This document shows, piece by piece, positions 44,029 through 52,143 of a DNA stretch of 64,000 bases. The translations under genes and the position numbers were made by a program. The notes beneath the pieces are model-generated. The model worked only from the letters and a program-made list of their open reading frames with translations. It had not been told where the DNA came from and ran no database searches. The first letter of the stretch is position 1, and every line of letters starts with the position of its first letter. Source of the DNA: Marinifilum sp965230805. Its GTDB lineage: Bacteria; Bacteroidota; Bacteroidia; Bacteroidales; Marinifilaceae. The stretch spans positions 4,340,001 through 4,404,000 of the forward strand of contig NZ_OZ246019.1 of NCBI RefSeq assembly GCF_965230805.1. Reading direction: 5' to 3'.

Positions 44029-45333
44029 TTAACGAGATTTTCTTTTCAATTTTCTGATAGCCGCCTCGATAGATTGATCTGGTTCGATTGTGTTATGTGC
44101 CCCCCAGAAGTTTTTATCTGCAAAGTTTCCAATTTCGTCAACCATTACTTGATTGGCTTTGAATTTTTCATGACGAGAGAAACGCACAATATTTGATTCA
44201 TCTCTATCTGTTATTGCAATTTCAGTCATTGCTGAGTAATTGGTATTGAAAAGCTTCCTTTTCCAGTTGCACTTAAAGTTGATTTCTCCTCTGGCATATT
44301 TAAAATACCATTTGCCTCCTGTTTCGTGATAATTTACGATATAATCGGCTGAGGTTGGAGTAACTTTCACACCCATTGGTTTCCTTTTTATAAACAGCTT
44401 ACTCGCTTCATCCGGATTATCAAGATTTAAGCTAAACTGCGCACTGGTTAATGCAAGATTTTTTGTTTCTACATAAAGCAAACCGTAGTACAATGGAATA
44501 TCTATTTCTTTCTTTTGTTTGAATTCAATTACATAGTGTAGCTTACCATTAATTTGGGTTATTGATTTTAATGAGAATTTATAGCTTTGGTTAAAATCTT
44601 CTGACAGTAAATTGTAAGGATTTTTGATTACATCAAGTAATAGAGCCGTAGCAGGTCCTCCCTGCAATTTAAAAAGAAGTGTATCCATTTTCTTCACATC
44701 CTGGCTTTTTCTTCCTTTGTATACTTGTACCTGATCTGATTTGGCTTGTTTGTATCCAGATTTATGAACGTTAACAACAGCTTCCGAAATGGCCACATAG
44801 GTTCTGTTTTTTCTTACTGTTTCGCGGTAAAATCCCTCCATCATGTTCGGGCTTGTAGAATAGTTTTCTTCAACTTTTTTTAGAATTCTGCGAACCAACT
44901 GCTCCGGATCTAGAGGGTAAATGTTGATTTGGTCGAGTGGTACAACAGCCATTTGAAGTTGCAATACATTTCTCTTCTGTTTTAATGAACTGATTTCAAC
45001 TTCCAGGTTTTTATAGCCAACATGGCTAATTTCTATTTTGCTAACAGGCAGTCCTTTTGCAATTTTTAAAAGAAATTCGCCTTCATTGTTTGATACTGTG
45101 GCAACATTAACACCTTTTACGGCAATGGTGGCAAATATTAAAGGTTCTTTTGAGTCTTTGTCCTGCACCTTACCTTTGTATACATTGTATTTTAAGGTGT
45201 CGATTACATGCTGTACCTTATTCTTATCTTTCTTGTTTTTCTTTTTCCGCTCTCCTGCCGATACAGAAATGGATGTTAGTAATAAAAATGCCGAAAGCAG
45301 AATGGTAATTTTTGATATGAAATTTGTTCTCAT
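44029..45333 (-). CDS. Carboxypeptidase-regulatory-like surface protein, paralogue of the STN protein
   Basis: 434 residues with signal peptide (ends SVSAGERK). A CarboxypepD_reg-like beta-sandwich (residues 50-130, YKGKVQDKDSKEPLIFATIAV) is followed by the same C-terminal domain as the STN protein (FYRETVRKNRTYVAISEAVV, ending KNFWGAHNTIEPDQSIEAAI). It lacks the STN domain. It stands just upstream of the sigma gene. The shared domain may interact with a common target; its function is unknown. Confidence 0.82.
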   Translation of the reverse strand: MRTNFISKITILLSAFLLLTSISVSAGERKKKNKKDKNKVQHVIDTLKYNVYKGKVQDKDSKEPLIFATIAVKGVNVATVSNNEGEFLLKIAKGLPVSKIEISHVGYKNLEVEISSLKQKRNVLQLQMAVVPLDQINIYPLDPEQLVRRILKKVEENYSTSPNMMEGFYRETVRKNRTYVAISEAVVNVHKSGYKQAKSDQVQVYKGRKSQDVKKMDTLLFKLQGGPATALLLDVIKNPYNLLSEDFNQSYKFSLKSITQINGKLHYVIEFKQKKEIDIPLYYGLLYVETKNLALTSAQFSLNLDNPDEASKLFIKRKPMGVKVTPTSADYIVNYHETGGKWYFKYARGEINFKCNWKRKLFNTNYSAMTEIAITDRDESNIVRFSRHEKFKANQVMVDEIGNFADKNFWGAHNTIEPDQSIEAAIRKLKRKSR

Positions 45334-45653
45334 GGCAATATATTTTTTGTGTTTCTGATAATTGATAATATGGAATTACGATTGTTTCTTTTCCTGTTTC
45401 TATTCGTAAGATGCACGAATTCGATTATACCCTATCAAAAAACGTAAGTTTTTTCTGTTCGGACTTAAAAACACTAAAAAAGCTCGAATTCCCTGAATGA
45501 AAGGTAATAATTGCATGTAGGACAATTGCATTTTAAAATTTGTAACTGATTTACGTAAATCTGCGATAAAATAATAATTGCTTTAAATGCAATCTTCAGG
45601 TCGTTACATGCGATTCGAATTTTTATAAGTACATTTAAAGTGATCATTAAAAA
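45334..45653. other. Divergent intergenic region, no clear element
   Basis: 320 AT-rich bases between divergent starts. It must hold promoters for both genes, but I see no full TTTG-N20-TANNTTTG pair, palindrome or repeat. The short open frame at 45474-45662 lacks coding character. Confidence 0.4.
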
Positions 45654-46388
45654 ATGAACCAATGTTTAATTCATATGAAAGTTGATTACTGCAAAGAAAA
45701 CTTGATATTAAAAGTATACCCAACCGTTGGCGGATGTTTTGAGGAAGCATGGAGTGTTTTAAAAAATCATTTTTTGATTCTGTTTCTTTCTGTTATACTT
45801 GCTTCGCTATTGGAAATACCATTGGCTTACAATCAATATATCGAAAATATAAGTGATTCTGATTCGGTGGGAGTTTCTTTTTTGGGCATGATTTCTTTTT
45901 TATACTACATCATGATTGCTACACCATTTAAATATGGTTTTGATTGGATATACTTAAGTGCAGCCAGAAAAAAAGAACCTCGGTTCGAAGAAATATTATC
46001 AGGTTTTAAAAAGTACTTATTTGCTACACTCAGCCATTTGCTAGTAATTGGAATAACAGGATTGGGTTTTATTCTACTTATTATACCTGGCATATATCTG
46101 CTCTGTAAATTAGTATTTGTTCCTTTTTTGGTAATGGATAAAAATGTTGATCCAATTCAAGCCATTAAGCTAAGCTTTTATCTAACGAAAGGATATTTCT
46201 GGACAATTTTTGGGATGGGGATTCTGTCAGTCTTTATTATCATATTAGGAGTGATTTGCTTTATTGTGGGAGTATTTGTATCTCTTGTTTGGGTAAAATC
46301 AGCTTTTGCTGTTTTGTACAAGGCCGTTGAGGAGTTACATTATAAGGAAGCTTTTGTTTTGGCAGGGATAGAAATTAAAGAGGAATAA
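45654..46388 (+). CDS. Multi-span membrane protein, DUF975/GPDP-membrane-domain like
   Basis: 244 residues with about five to six membrane helices. The segment SHLLVIGITGLGFILLIIPGIYLLCKLVFVPFLVMD (about residues 125-160) is typical of membrane proteins described as DUF975 or glycerophosphodiester phosphodiesterase membrane domain. It has no catalytic motif. A second ATG at 45675 (MKVDYCKEN) could be the start. It is followed by a strong terminator. Confidence 0.65.
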   Translation: MNQCLIHMKVDYCKENLILKVYPTVGGCFEEAWSVLKNHFLILFLSVILASLLEIPLAYNQYIENISDSDSVGVSFLGMISFLYYIMIATPFKYGFDWIYLSAARKKEPRFEEILSGFKKYLFATLSHLLVIGITGLGFILLIIPGIYLLCKLVFVPFLVMDKNVDPIQAIKLSFYLTKGYFWTIFGMGILSVFIIILGVICFIVGVFVSLVWVKSAFAVLYKAVEELHYKEAFVLAGIEIKEE

Positions 46389-46390
46389 AA

Positions 46391-46430
46391 AAGAGGCTTC
46401 TCTTGCTTTGCAAGATAGAATCCTCTTTCT
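46391..46430. terminator. Bidirectional terminator between the membrane protein gene and nadA
   Basis: AGAGGCTTCTCTTGC pairs with GCAAGATAGAATCCTCT with few mismatches and a TTT loop. T-runs follow on both strands. It sits between convergent stops. Confidence 0.75.
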
Positions 46431-46438
46431 ATAATAAA

Positions 46439-47365
46439 TTAAAGTTTTAACTGTTTCGAAATTTCAAGCATTTTAACAATTGGCGCTTTAGCATTCTCCA
46501 TAATATCTTCGGGTAAAATAATTTCCGGTTGTTCATTTTTAAGAGCCAAATAAATTTTTTCCATGGTGTTCAATTTCATGTATGCACAATCGTTGCATGA
46601 ACAAGTTTCATCTGCAGGAACAATCAAAAACTCTTTTTTGGGCGAATCTTTTTTCATTTGATGCAGAATACCAGTCTCAGTAGCGACAATAAACTTTTCG
46701 GCATCACTTTTTTGGGTATACTTTAACATCGCAGTTGTAGAGCCAACAAAATCGGCAAGCATTAAAACAGGTTGTGGACATTCGGGATGCGCAATGAGTG
46801 TTGCATCTGGATTTTCAACTTTCATTTTCATGATTTTTTCAGCAGAAAGAATGTCATGAACTTCGCAGGTTCCATCCCAAAGAACCATATTTCTTCCGGT
46901 AAGTTCGTTGATATAGCGACCAAGGTTTTTATCTGGAGCAAATATTATTTCTTGATTTTTTGGCAATGATTCAACCAATTGGACTGCATTTCCTGAGGTG
47001 CAAATTAAATCTGAAAGGGTTTTAATTTCTGCACTACAATTGATGTATGAAATTACCATGTGGTCAGGATATTTTGCTTTAAACTTGGCAAAATCATCTG
47101 CGGGACAAGATTCCGCCAAAGAGCAGCCAGCTTCCAGATCAGGAAGAAGAACCTTGGTGTTTGGATTTAGAATTTTTGCAGTTTCGGCCATAAAATGCAC
47201 TCCTGCAAACAGAATGATGTCGGCATCAACTTCGGTTGCTTTTTGAGCAAGAGCCAAACTATCACCTTTAAAATCTGCAATTTCCTGAATGTCCGGCGTT
47301 TGGTAATAGTGCGCTAAAATAACGGCGTTCTTTTCTTTCGCCAATTGAAGAACTTTATCTTTCAT
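46439..47365 (-). CDS. nadA: Quinolinate synthase
   Basis: Condenses iminoaspartate with dihydroxyacetone phosphate to quinolinate in NAD synthesis, using a [4Fe-4S] cluster. 308 residues from ATG 47365: ILAHYYQTPDIQEIAD at residues 16-31, three conserved cluster Cys (Cys81 in EAGCSLAESCP, Cys122 in ICTSGN, and one in CSCNDCAYM near residue 255). A longer start at 47407 adds 14 residues (MHLYLYNTLAKENL) outside the family. nadB and nadC are not nearby. Confidence 0.93.
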   Translation of the reverse strand: MKDKVLQLAKEKNAVILAHYYQTPDIQEIADFKGDSLALAQKATEVDADIILFAGVHFMAETAKILNPNTKVLLPDLEAGCSLAESCPADDFAKFKAKYPDHMVISYINCSAEIKTLSDLICTSGNAVQLVESLPKNQEIIFAPDKNLGRYINELTGRNMVLWDGTCEVHDILSAEKIMKMKVENPDATLIAHPECPQPVLMLADFVGSTTAMLKYTQKSDAEKFIVATETGILHQMKKDSPKKEFLIVPADETCSCNDCAYMKLNTMEKIYLALKNEQPEIILPEDIMENAKAPIVKMLEISKQLKL

Positions 47366-47633
47366 CAAATTTTCCTTTGCTAGTGTGTTGTATAAATACA
47401 GATGCAAATATCTTTAAATTATCCAGAATTTCAAATACACAGCACCTATTTTAAGCGCTTCTTAGGCTTTAGACCGAGGGTAAAATGAAAAAAAAGTACG
47501 CCTTTCGCTTTTAAAAGAATGTTAAATCAATTGTTTAGATATAATATGAATTTTGAAGGTCAAACATGGTGTTGTATGCAAGAAGTAGTTTATTTTTATA
47601 CTTTTAAAATTAGTCAGATTAAGAAATAGATAT

Positions 47634-48368
47634 ATGTTGGAAATATGCTGTTATACTGTGCAATCGGCGATTATTGCAGAACAATCAGGAGCGAATCGCA
47701 TAGAACTGTGCGCAGGAGTGCATGAAGGAGGAACTACACCTAGTTTGGCGGCCATTCAAATGGCAAAAGAACAGTTAAGTATTCCTGTTCATGTGATTAT
47801 TCGACCAAGAGGTGCAGATTTTTGCTATTCGAACCTTGAGTTTGAGTGCATAAAAAAAGATATTCAGGCATGTAAAGAACATGGGGTAGAAGGTGTGGTT
47901 TCAGGCATTCTTCTTCCCAATGGTAGAATTGATATTGCCAGAACCAAAGAATTGATTGCTCTTGCCAGACCTATGAGTTTTACTTTCCACAGAGCTTTCG
48001 ATATGCTTGAAAGTTATCTGGAATCTATGGAGGAATTAATTGAATTGGGAGTGGATAGAATTCTTACTTCGGGGGGAATGCAAACCGCAGAGGAGGGAAT
48101 AGAGCTTCTTAGCCAATTGGTAAGAAAAGCTAAAGGTAGAATTAGTATCATGCCTGGGAGTGGTGTAAACGACAACAATATCAAGAAACTTAAGGAGATA
48201 ACAGGAGCAAAAGAATTTCATTGCTCTGCTAAAAAGTTGGTGAAAGGCAAAATGGTATATCAGAATCCTAATGTAAACATGGGCGGAGAGGGGAGTATTC
48301 CTGAATTTGTTCACTATGAAGCGGATTCTGAGATGATTAAAAGGATAATTAGAGCTCTGAAAGCCTGA
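47634..48368 (+). CDS. cutC: CutC family protein
   Basis: 244 residues, TIM-barrel protein named for copper tolerance; direct copper binding is debated. Signatures are CCYTVQSAIIAEQSGANRIELCAG (residues 4-27), VHVIIRPRGADFCYS, VSGILLPNGRID and FHRAFDM, ILTSGGMQTAEEG, IMPGSGVNDNN. It is monocistronic, with the family 3 repeat following. Confidence 0.9.
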   Translation: MLEICCYTVQSAIIAEQSGANRIELCAGVHEGGTTPSLAAIQMAKEQLSIPVHVIIRPRGADFCYSNLEFECIKKDIQACKEHGVEGVVSGILLPNGRIDIARTKELIALARPMSFTFHRAFDMLESYLESMEELIELGVDRILTSGGMQTAEEGIELLSQLVRKAKGRISIMPGSGVNDNNIKKLKEITGAKEFHCSAKKLVKGKMVYQNPNVNMGGEGSIPEFVHYEADSEMIKRIIRALKA

Positions 48369-48381
48369 GAAAGAAATATAA

Positions 48382-48584
48382 GTAACGTGAGTTCGACAAA
48401 AAGAATTGTCATGTTTGCATTGATTCTGAGAATATTTATTCCAAAATCAGTTAAATTCTTTGAAAGGTCATCTTCACCCAATCGTGACTTTAAAAACTCT
48501 TCAAAATATCGAAATGTTATTTCAAATTTTTAAAGCAAATTTTGAATAAATTTGACTTTCTGTGGCGAATATTTTTAGTTGAAG
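48382..48584. repeat. MITE-like element, family 3
   Basis: About 203 bases starting GTAACGTGAGTTCGAC and ending AATATTTTTAGTTGAAG. The right end is the reverse complement of the left end's GAGTTCGACWAAAAATATTG theme with mismatches. Homologous pieces occur at 43945-44000 and 61321-61356. It is in the gap between cutC and deoB and has no reading frame. Confidence 0.55.
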
Positions 48585-48635
48585 GTTGATCCCAATCATG
48601 CAGTTATGTTGATTGGCAGAACTGCTCCGCTTCCA

Positions 48636-48667
48636 TAAAAAGTGCTGCTTCTTTTGTCACAGCGCTT
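48636..48667 (-). terminator. Terminator of deoB
   Basis: On the minus strand AGCGCTG and CAGCACT arms (one mismatch) around an 11-base loop, followed by TTTTTATGG. It lies 18 bases after the deoB stop. Confidence 0.55.
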
Positions 48668-48684
48668 TCCTATTCAAGATCGTT

Positions 48685-49863
48685 TTAATACAAGTCTTTG
48701 GCAAAGCTCCCTTCCTCTTTACTACCCAATAGCAATTCTTCTATAGTTGCGGCAATATCTGCAAAAGTAGTTCTGGTTCCCAAGTTCACATTTTGTTTGA
48801 TACTTTTTCCATAAACCAGTATAGGAATGTACTCTCTGGTGTGGTCGGTTCCCTTGTAGGTGGGATCGCATCCATGATCAGCAGTAAGAATCAAGATTTC
48901 ATCTTCTTTAAGTTTTTTCTGAATTTGAGGCAAGTATTGGTCAAACTCTTCCAATGCAGCTTTATATCCTTCTGGATTTCTTCTGTGTCCATACATCATG
49001 TCAAAATCGACCAAATTAGTAAAGATTAAACCTTTAGACTCTTCTTTCAAAGCAAGCAAAGTTTTTTCAATTCCATCCAGGTTGTCTTTGTTGGTTCCAC
49101 GAGACTCGGTGATTCCTTGGCCTGCAAAAATATCTTTGGTTTTACCAATCCCAATTACGTCTAAACCATTGCTTTTTAAACGATCCAATATCGTTGCCTT
49201 TGGAGGTGTAACAGAATAATCGTGACGATTAGAAGTACGTTTGAAATTTCCTTTCCCACTGCCTAGATATGGACGTGCGATAACCCGCGCAACAGGTTCA
49301 AGTTCAGAACAAATTTCAAGAGCTATTTCGCAAGCTTTATATAGTTCTTCTAAAGGAATTAATTCTTCGTGTGCAGCAATTTGAAAAACAGGATCAGCGG
49401 ATGTATAAACAATCCAATTGCCGGTTTTCATTTGTTCATCACCATATTCATCTATAATTGCAGTTCCTGAAGCAGGCTTATTGGCCATTACTTTTCTCCC
49501 CGTTCTTTCTTCGAACAAACGGATAGTTTCTTCCGAAAACCCATTTGAATAAGTCGGGAATGCTTTATCAAGTTTCACACCAGCAATTTCCCAGTGTCCT
49601 GTAGTTGTATCTTTTCCTTTCGAGGCTTCAGCAGCTTTCCCGAAAGCTCCATTTGCATTTTTTATGGGAGCTACACCTTCAATTTCAATAATGTTTCCCA
49701 AGCCAAGTTTTTGCATGTTTGGCAGATTAATTCCACCGCAATGTTTTGCAATATTTCCTATGGTGTTTGAACCAACATCACCAAATTCTTCGGCATCGGG
49801 TAAATATCCAACACCTGCGCTATCTAGCACCACGATTGTAGCACGTTCAATTTTTGGAATCAT
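48685..49863 (-). CDS. deoB: Phosphopentomutase
   Basis: Interconverts (deoxy)ribose 1- and 5-phosphates in nucleoside salvage. 392 residues from ATG 49863: alkaline-phosphatase-like fold with metal-binding Asp in VLDSAGVG and nucleophile Thr in KGKDTTTGHWE, NLVDFDMMYGHRRN, ILTADHGCDPTYKGTDHTREYIPIL. A TATCTTTG promoter box at 49924-49931 places the transcript start inside a longer frame that would begin at 49926, which supports the shorter start. Confidence 0.94.
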   Translation of the reverse strand: MIPKIERATIVVLDSAGVGYLPDAEEFGDVGSNTIGNIAKHCGGINLPNMQKLGLGNIIEIEGVAPIKNANGAFGKAAEASKGKDTTTGHWEIAGVKLDKAFPTYSNGFSEETIRLFEERTGRKVMANKPASGTAIIDEYGDEQMKTGNWIVYTSADPVFQIAAHEELIPLEELYKACEIALEICSELEPVARVIARPYLGSGKGNFKRTSNRHDYSVTPPKATILDRLKSNGLDVIGIGKTKDIFAGQGITESRGTNKDNLDGIEKTLLALKEESKGLIFTNLVDFDMMYGHRRNPEGYKAALEEFDQYLPQIQKKLKEDEILILTADHGCDPTYKGTDHTREYIPILVYGKSIKQNVNLGTRTTFADIAATIEELLLGSKEEGSFAKDLY

Positions 49864-49923
49864 AAAGTATTGTGTTTTTTGTATTTCGAGAAATACAGAT
49901 GATGGGTCGTTTTTGTAGTGTTG

Positions 49924-49955
49924 CAAAGATAAGAGATCAATTAGTAATTAACAAT
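49924..49955 (-). promoter_or_regulatory. Candidate promoter of deoB
   Basis: On the minus strand TATCTTTG (49931-49924) fits TANNTTTG, and an ATTG (49955-49952) is 20 bases before it, one base off TTTG. The leader to the ATG at 49863 would be about 50-55 bases. Confidence 0.55.
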
Positions 49956-50123
49956 TAATGCCAAAAGCTTTATGAATGGTATATTGTTGTAAATTATATA
50001 AAAATCATTGTCAAATGCCCTCAGCGAAAAATATAGATAAATTTTGAAAAGCTACATGCTATCAGGGTGAAAATATGGCATAATCTATATGCAATATGGC
50101 AGACTTAACACAAGCTATTGTTT

Positions 50124-50158
50124 AAAAAATCCCTCATGCAACAGCTGCTTGAGGGATG
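50124..50158 (-). terminator. Terminator of the ABC-F gene
   Basis: On the minus strand ATCCCTCA and TGAGGGAT arms around an inner palindrome (GCAGCTGTTGC) are followed by TTTTTT. The hairpin lies about 100 bases after the stop. Confidence 0.7.
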
Positions 50159-50233
50159 AAACGAATATGATTAAACACAAGCGATAATGATTATTTCTTT
50201 CATCTGACAAATGAAAAATAATAAACAGATGAG
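50156..50233 (+). repeat. Dispersed hairpin repeat, family 1, copy C
   Basis: Starts ATGAAACGAATATGATT; most of the left hairpin arm is deleted and the sequence jumps to AAACACAAGCGATAATGATT, then continues to ATCTGACAAATGAAAAATAA and AAACAGATGA, matching copy D. It is partly fused with the preceding terminator. Confidence 0.75.
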
Positions 50234-50254
50234 ATACTGAATGTTTATGTAGAC

Positions 50255-51871
50255 TTATATTTGATACATTTTTTCACGCTGCTCTTTGATCTTATCGCTT
50301 GTAATGTAGTCATCGTAATCCATAAGTTTATCGATAATTCCATTAGGGGTTAACTCGATAATACGTGTACTTACGGTTTGAATAAATTCATGGTCGTGTG
50401 AAGACATTAGCACAGTACCTCCAAAATTAATCAAAGAGTTGTTGAATGATTGTATTGATTCCAAATCCAAGTGGTTGGTAGGTGTATCCAAAATTAACAA
50501 ATTGGCATCTTTCAACATCATTCTTGAAATCATACAACGCACTTTTTCACCCCCCGAAAGGACATCAGCTTTTTTATAGATATCCTCACCGGAGAATAAC
50601 ATTTTACCCAAATATCCACGCAAGTAAATTTCGCTGGTATCATTAGAATATTGTGCCAACCAATCAATTAAAGTAATTGATTCCTGAAAGAAACTTGAAT
50701 TATCCAAAGGCAAGTATGCAGGAGTTATGGTAACACCCCATTCGTAGGATCCGTTATCTGCTTTTGCATCTCCATTGATGATATCGAAGAGAGATGTCAT
50801 TGCACGAGGATCTTTCGATAGGAATATCACTTTTTCACCTTTTTCTATTGTGAACTCTACATCTTTAAATAAAGTTTCTCCTTCTATACTTTTGCTTAAG
50901 CCCATGCATGAAAAAATTTTATCACCAGCTTCACGTTCCTGTTGAAAAATGATACCAGGGTAACGACGAGTAGATGGCTGAATATCTTCAATGTTCAACT
51001 TCTCTAACATCTTCTTTCTGGAAGTTGTTTGTTTAGATTTTGCAACATTGGCGCTAAAACGAGAAATAAACTCCTGTAGTTCTTTTTTCTTCTCTTCGGC
51101 TTTTTTGTTTTGTTGTGCCTGCTGACGAGCTGCCAACTGGCTGGATTCGTACCAGAAGGAGTAGTTACCAGAGAACATCTTTATTTTTCCAAAGTCGATA
51201 TCTACAATATCGGTACAAACAGAATCGAGGAAGTGACGATCGTGAGATACAACAATTACAGTATTGTTAAAATTGGCCAAATAATTTTCCAACCACATTA
51301 CGGTTTCAAGGTCAAGATCATTGGTAGGCTCATCCAGAAGCAAATTATCAGGATTACCGAAAAGTGCTTGTGCAAGCAATACGCGTACTTTTTCTTTACC
51401 ACTTAATTCCTTCATGGTTTTGTAGTGCAATGCTTCCTTAATTCCAAGGCCACTAAGCAATTCAGCCGCATCACTTTCTGCATTCCATCCATCCATTTCG
51501 GCGAATTTCTCTTCCAACTCTGATGCTTTAATTCCATCTTCTTCCGAAAAATCAGGCTTGGCATAAATAGCATTCTTCTCTTCCATGATTGTCCAAAGCT
51601 CAGCGTGTCCCATTACCACGGTATCCAAAACAGAATATTCATCAAATTCAAAGTGATCCTGCTTTAGTACAGCCATTCTTTCGCCTGGCTCCATCATTAC
51701 ATTACCAGTAGTGGAATCTAAATCTCCCGACAGAATTTTAAGGAATGTTGATTTACCAGCACCATTGGCACCAATAACACCATAACAGTTGCCAGGAGTA
51801 AATTTTATATTAACATCTTGGAAAAGCGTTCTTTTTCCGAACTGAATTGATAAGTTTGAAACTGAAATCAT
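50255..51871 (-). CDS. ABC-F ATPase, YbiT-like, with degenerate second cassette
   Basis: 538 residues, two ABC cassettes without membrane segments; ABC-F proteins act on the ribosome. Cassette 1 is intact: Walker A GANGAGKST (34-42), signature LSGKEKVR, Walker B LLLDEPTNDLD and SHDRH. In cassette 2 the Walker A reads SKDPRAMTS (about residues 350-358, no GxxGxGK), while LSGGEKVRC is kept and Walker B is LLILDTPTNHLD (catalytic Glu to Thr). The linker carries an arginine/lysine-rich coiled coil. Only the first site is expected to hydrolyse ATP. Confidence 0.92.
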   Translation of the reverse strand: MISVSNLSIQFGKRTLFQDVNIKFTPGNCYGVIGANGAGKSTFLKILSGDLDSTTGNVMMEPGERMAVLKQDHFEFDEYSVLDTVVMGHAELWTIMEEKNAIYAKPDFSEEDGIKASELEEKFAEMDGWNAESDAAELLSGLGIKEALHYKTMKELSGKEKVRVLLAQALFGNPDNLLLDEPTNDLDLETVMWLENYLANFNNTVIVVSHDRHFLDSVCTDIVDIDFGKIKMFSGNYSFWYESSQLAARQQAQQNKKAEEKKKELQEFISRFSANVAKSKQTTSRKKMLEKLNIEDIQPSTRRYPGIIFQQEREAGDKIFSCMGLSKSIEGETLFKDVEFTIEKGEKVIFLSKDPRAMTSLFDIINGDAKADNGSYEWGVTITPAYLPLDNSSFFQESITLIDWLAQYSNDTSEIYLRGYLGKMLFSGEDIYKKADVLSGGEKVRCMISRMMLKDANLLILDTPTNHLDLESIQSFNNSLINFGGTVLMSSHDHEFIQTVSTRIIELTPNGIIDKLMDYDDYITSDKIKEQREKMYQI

Positions 51872-52143
51872 ATTATATCTTTATAATAAAAATTGAACTG
51901 ATATAGTGCCGAGTTAAATTCGCTAAACAAAAAGGAATGAAGTCAACTTCAAGTTTATTTGAATTAGAATCGGTATTGTTTTATCTAGACCATTTATTAA
52001 TTCGGGCGCAAAATTAGCAATTATTCTGCATTATAAAACACTTGTGGAATTAAGTTTTAGTGAATATCATATTTGAACTAGCCTATGAGTTTTACTCAAA
52101 TCCCAATATGAATCTAAGAATTGAAAGTAGCTAATGTATTTTG

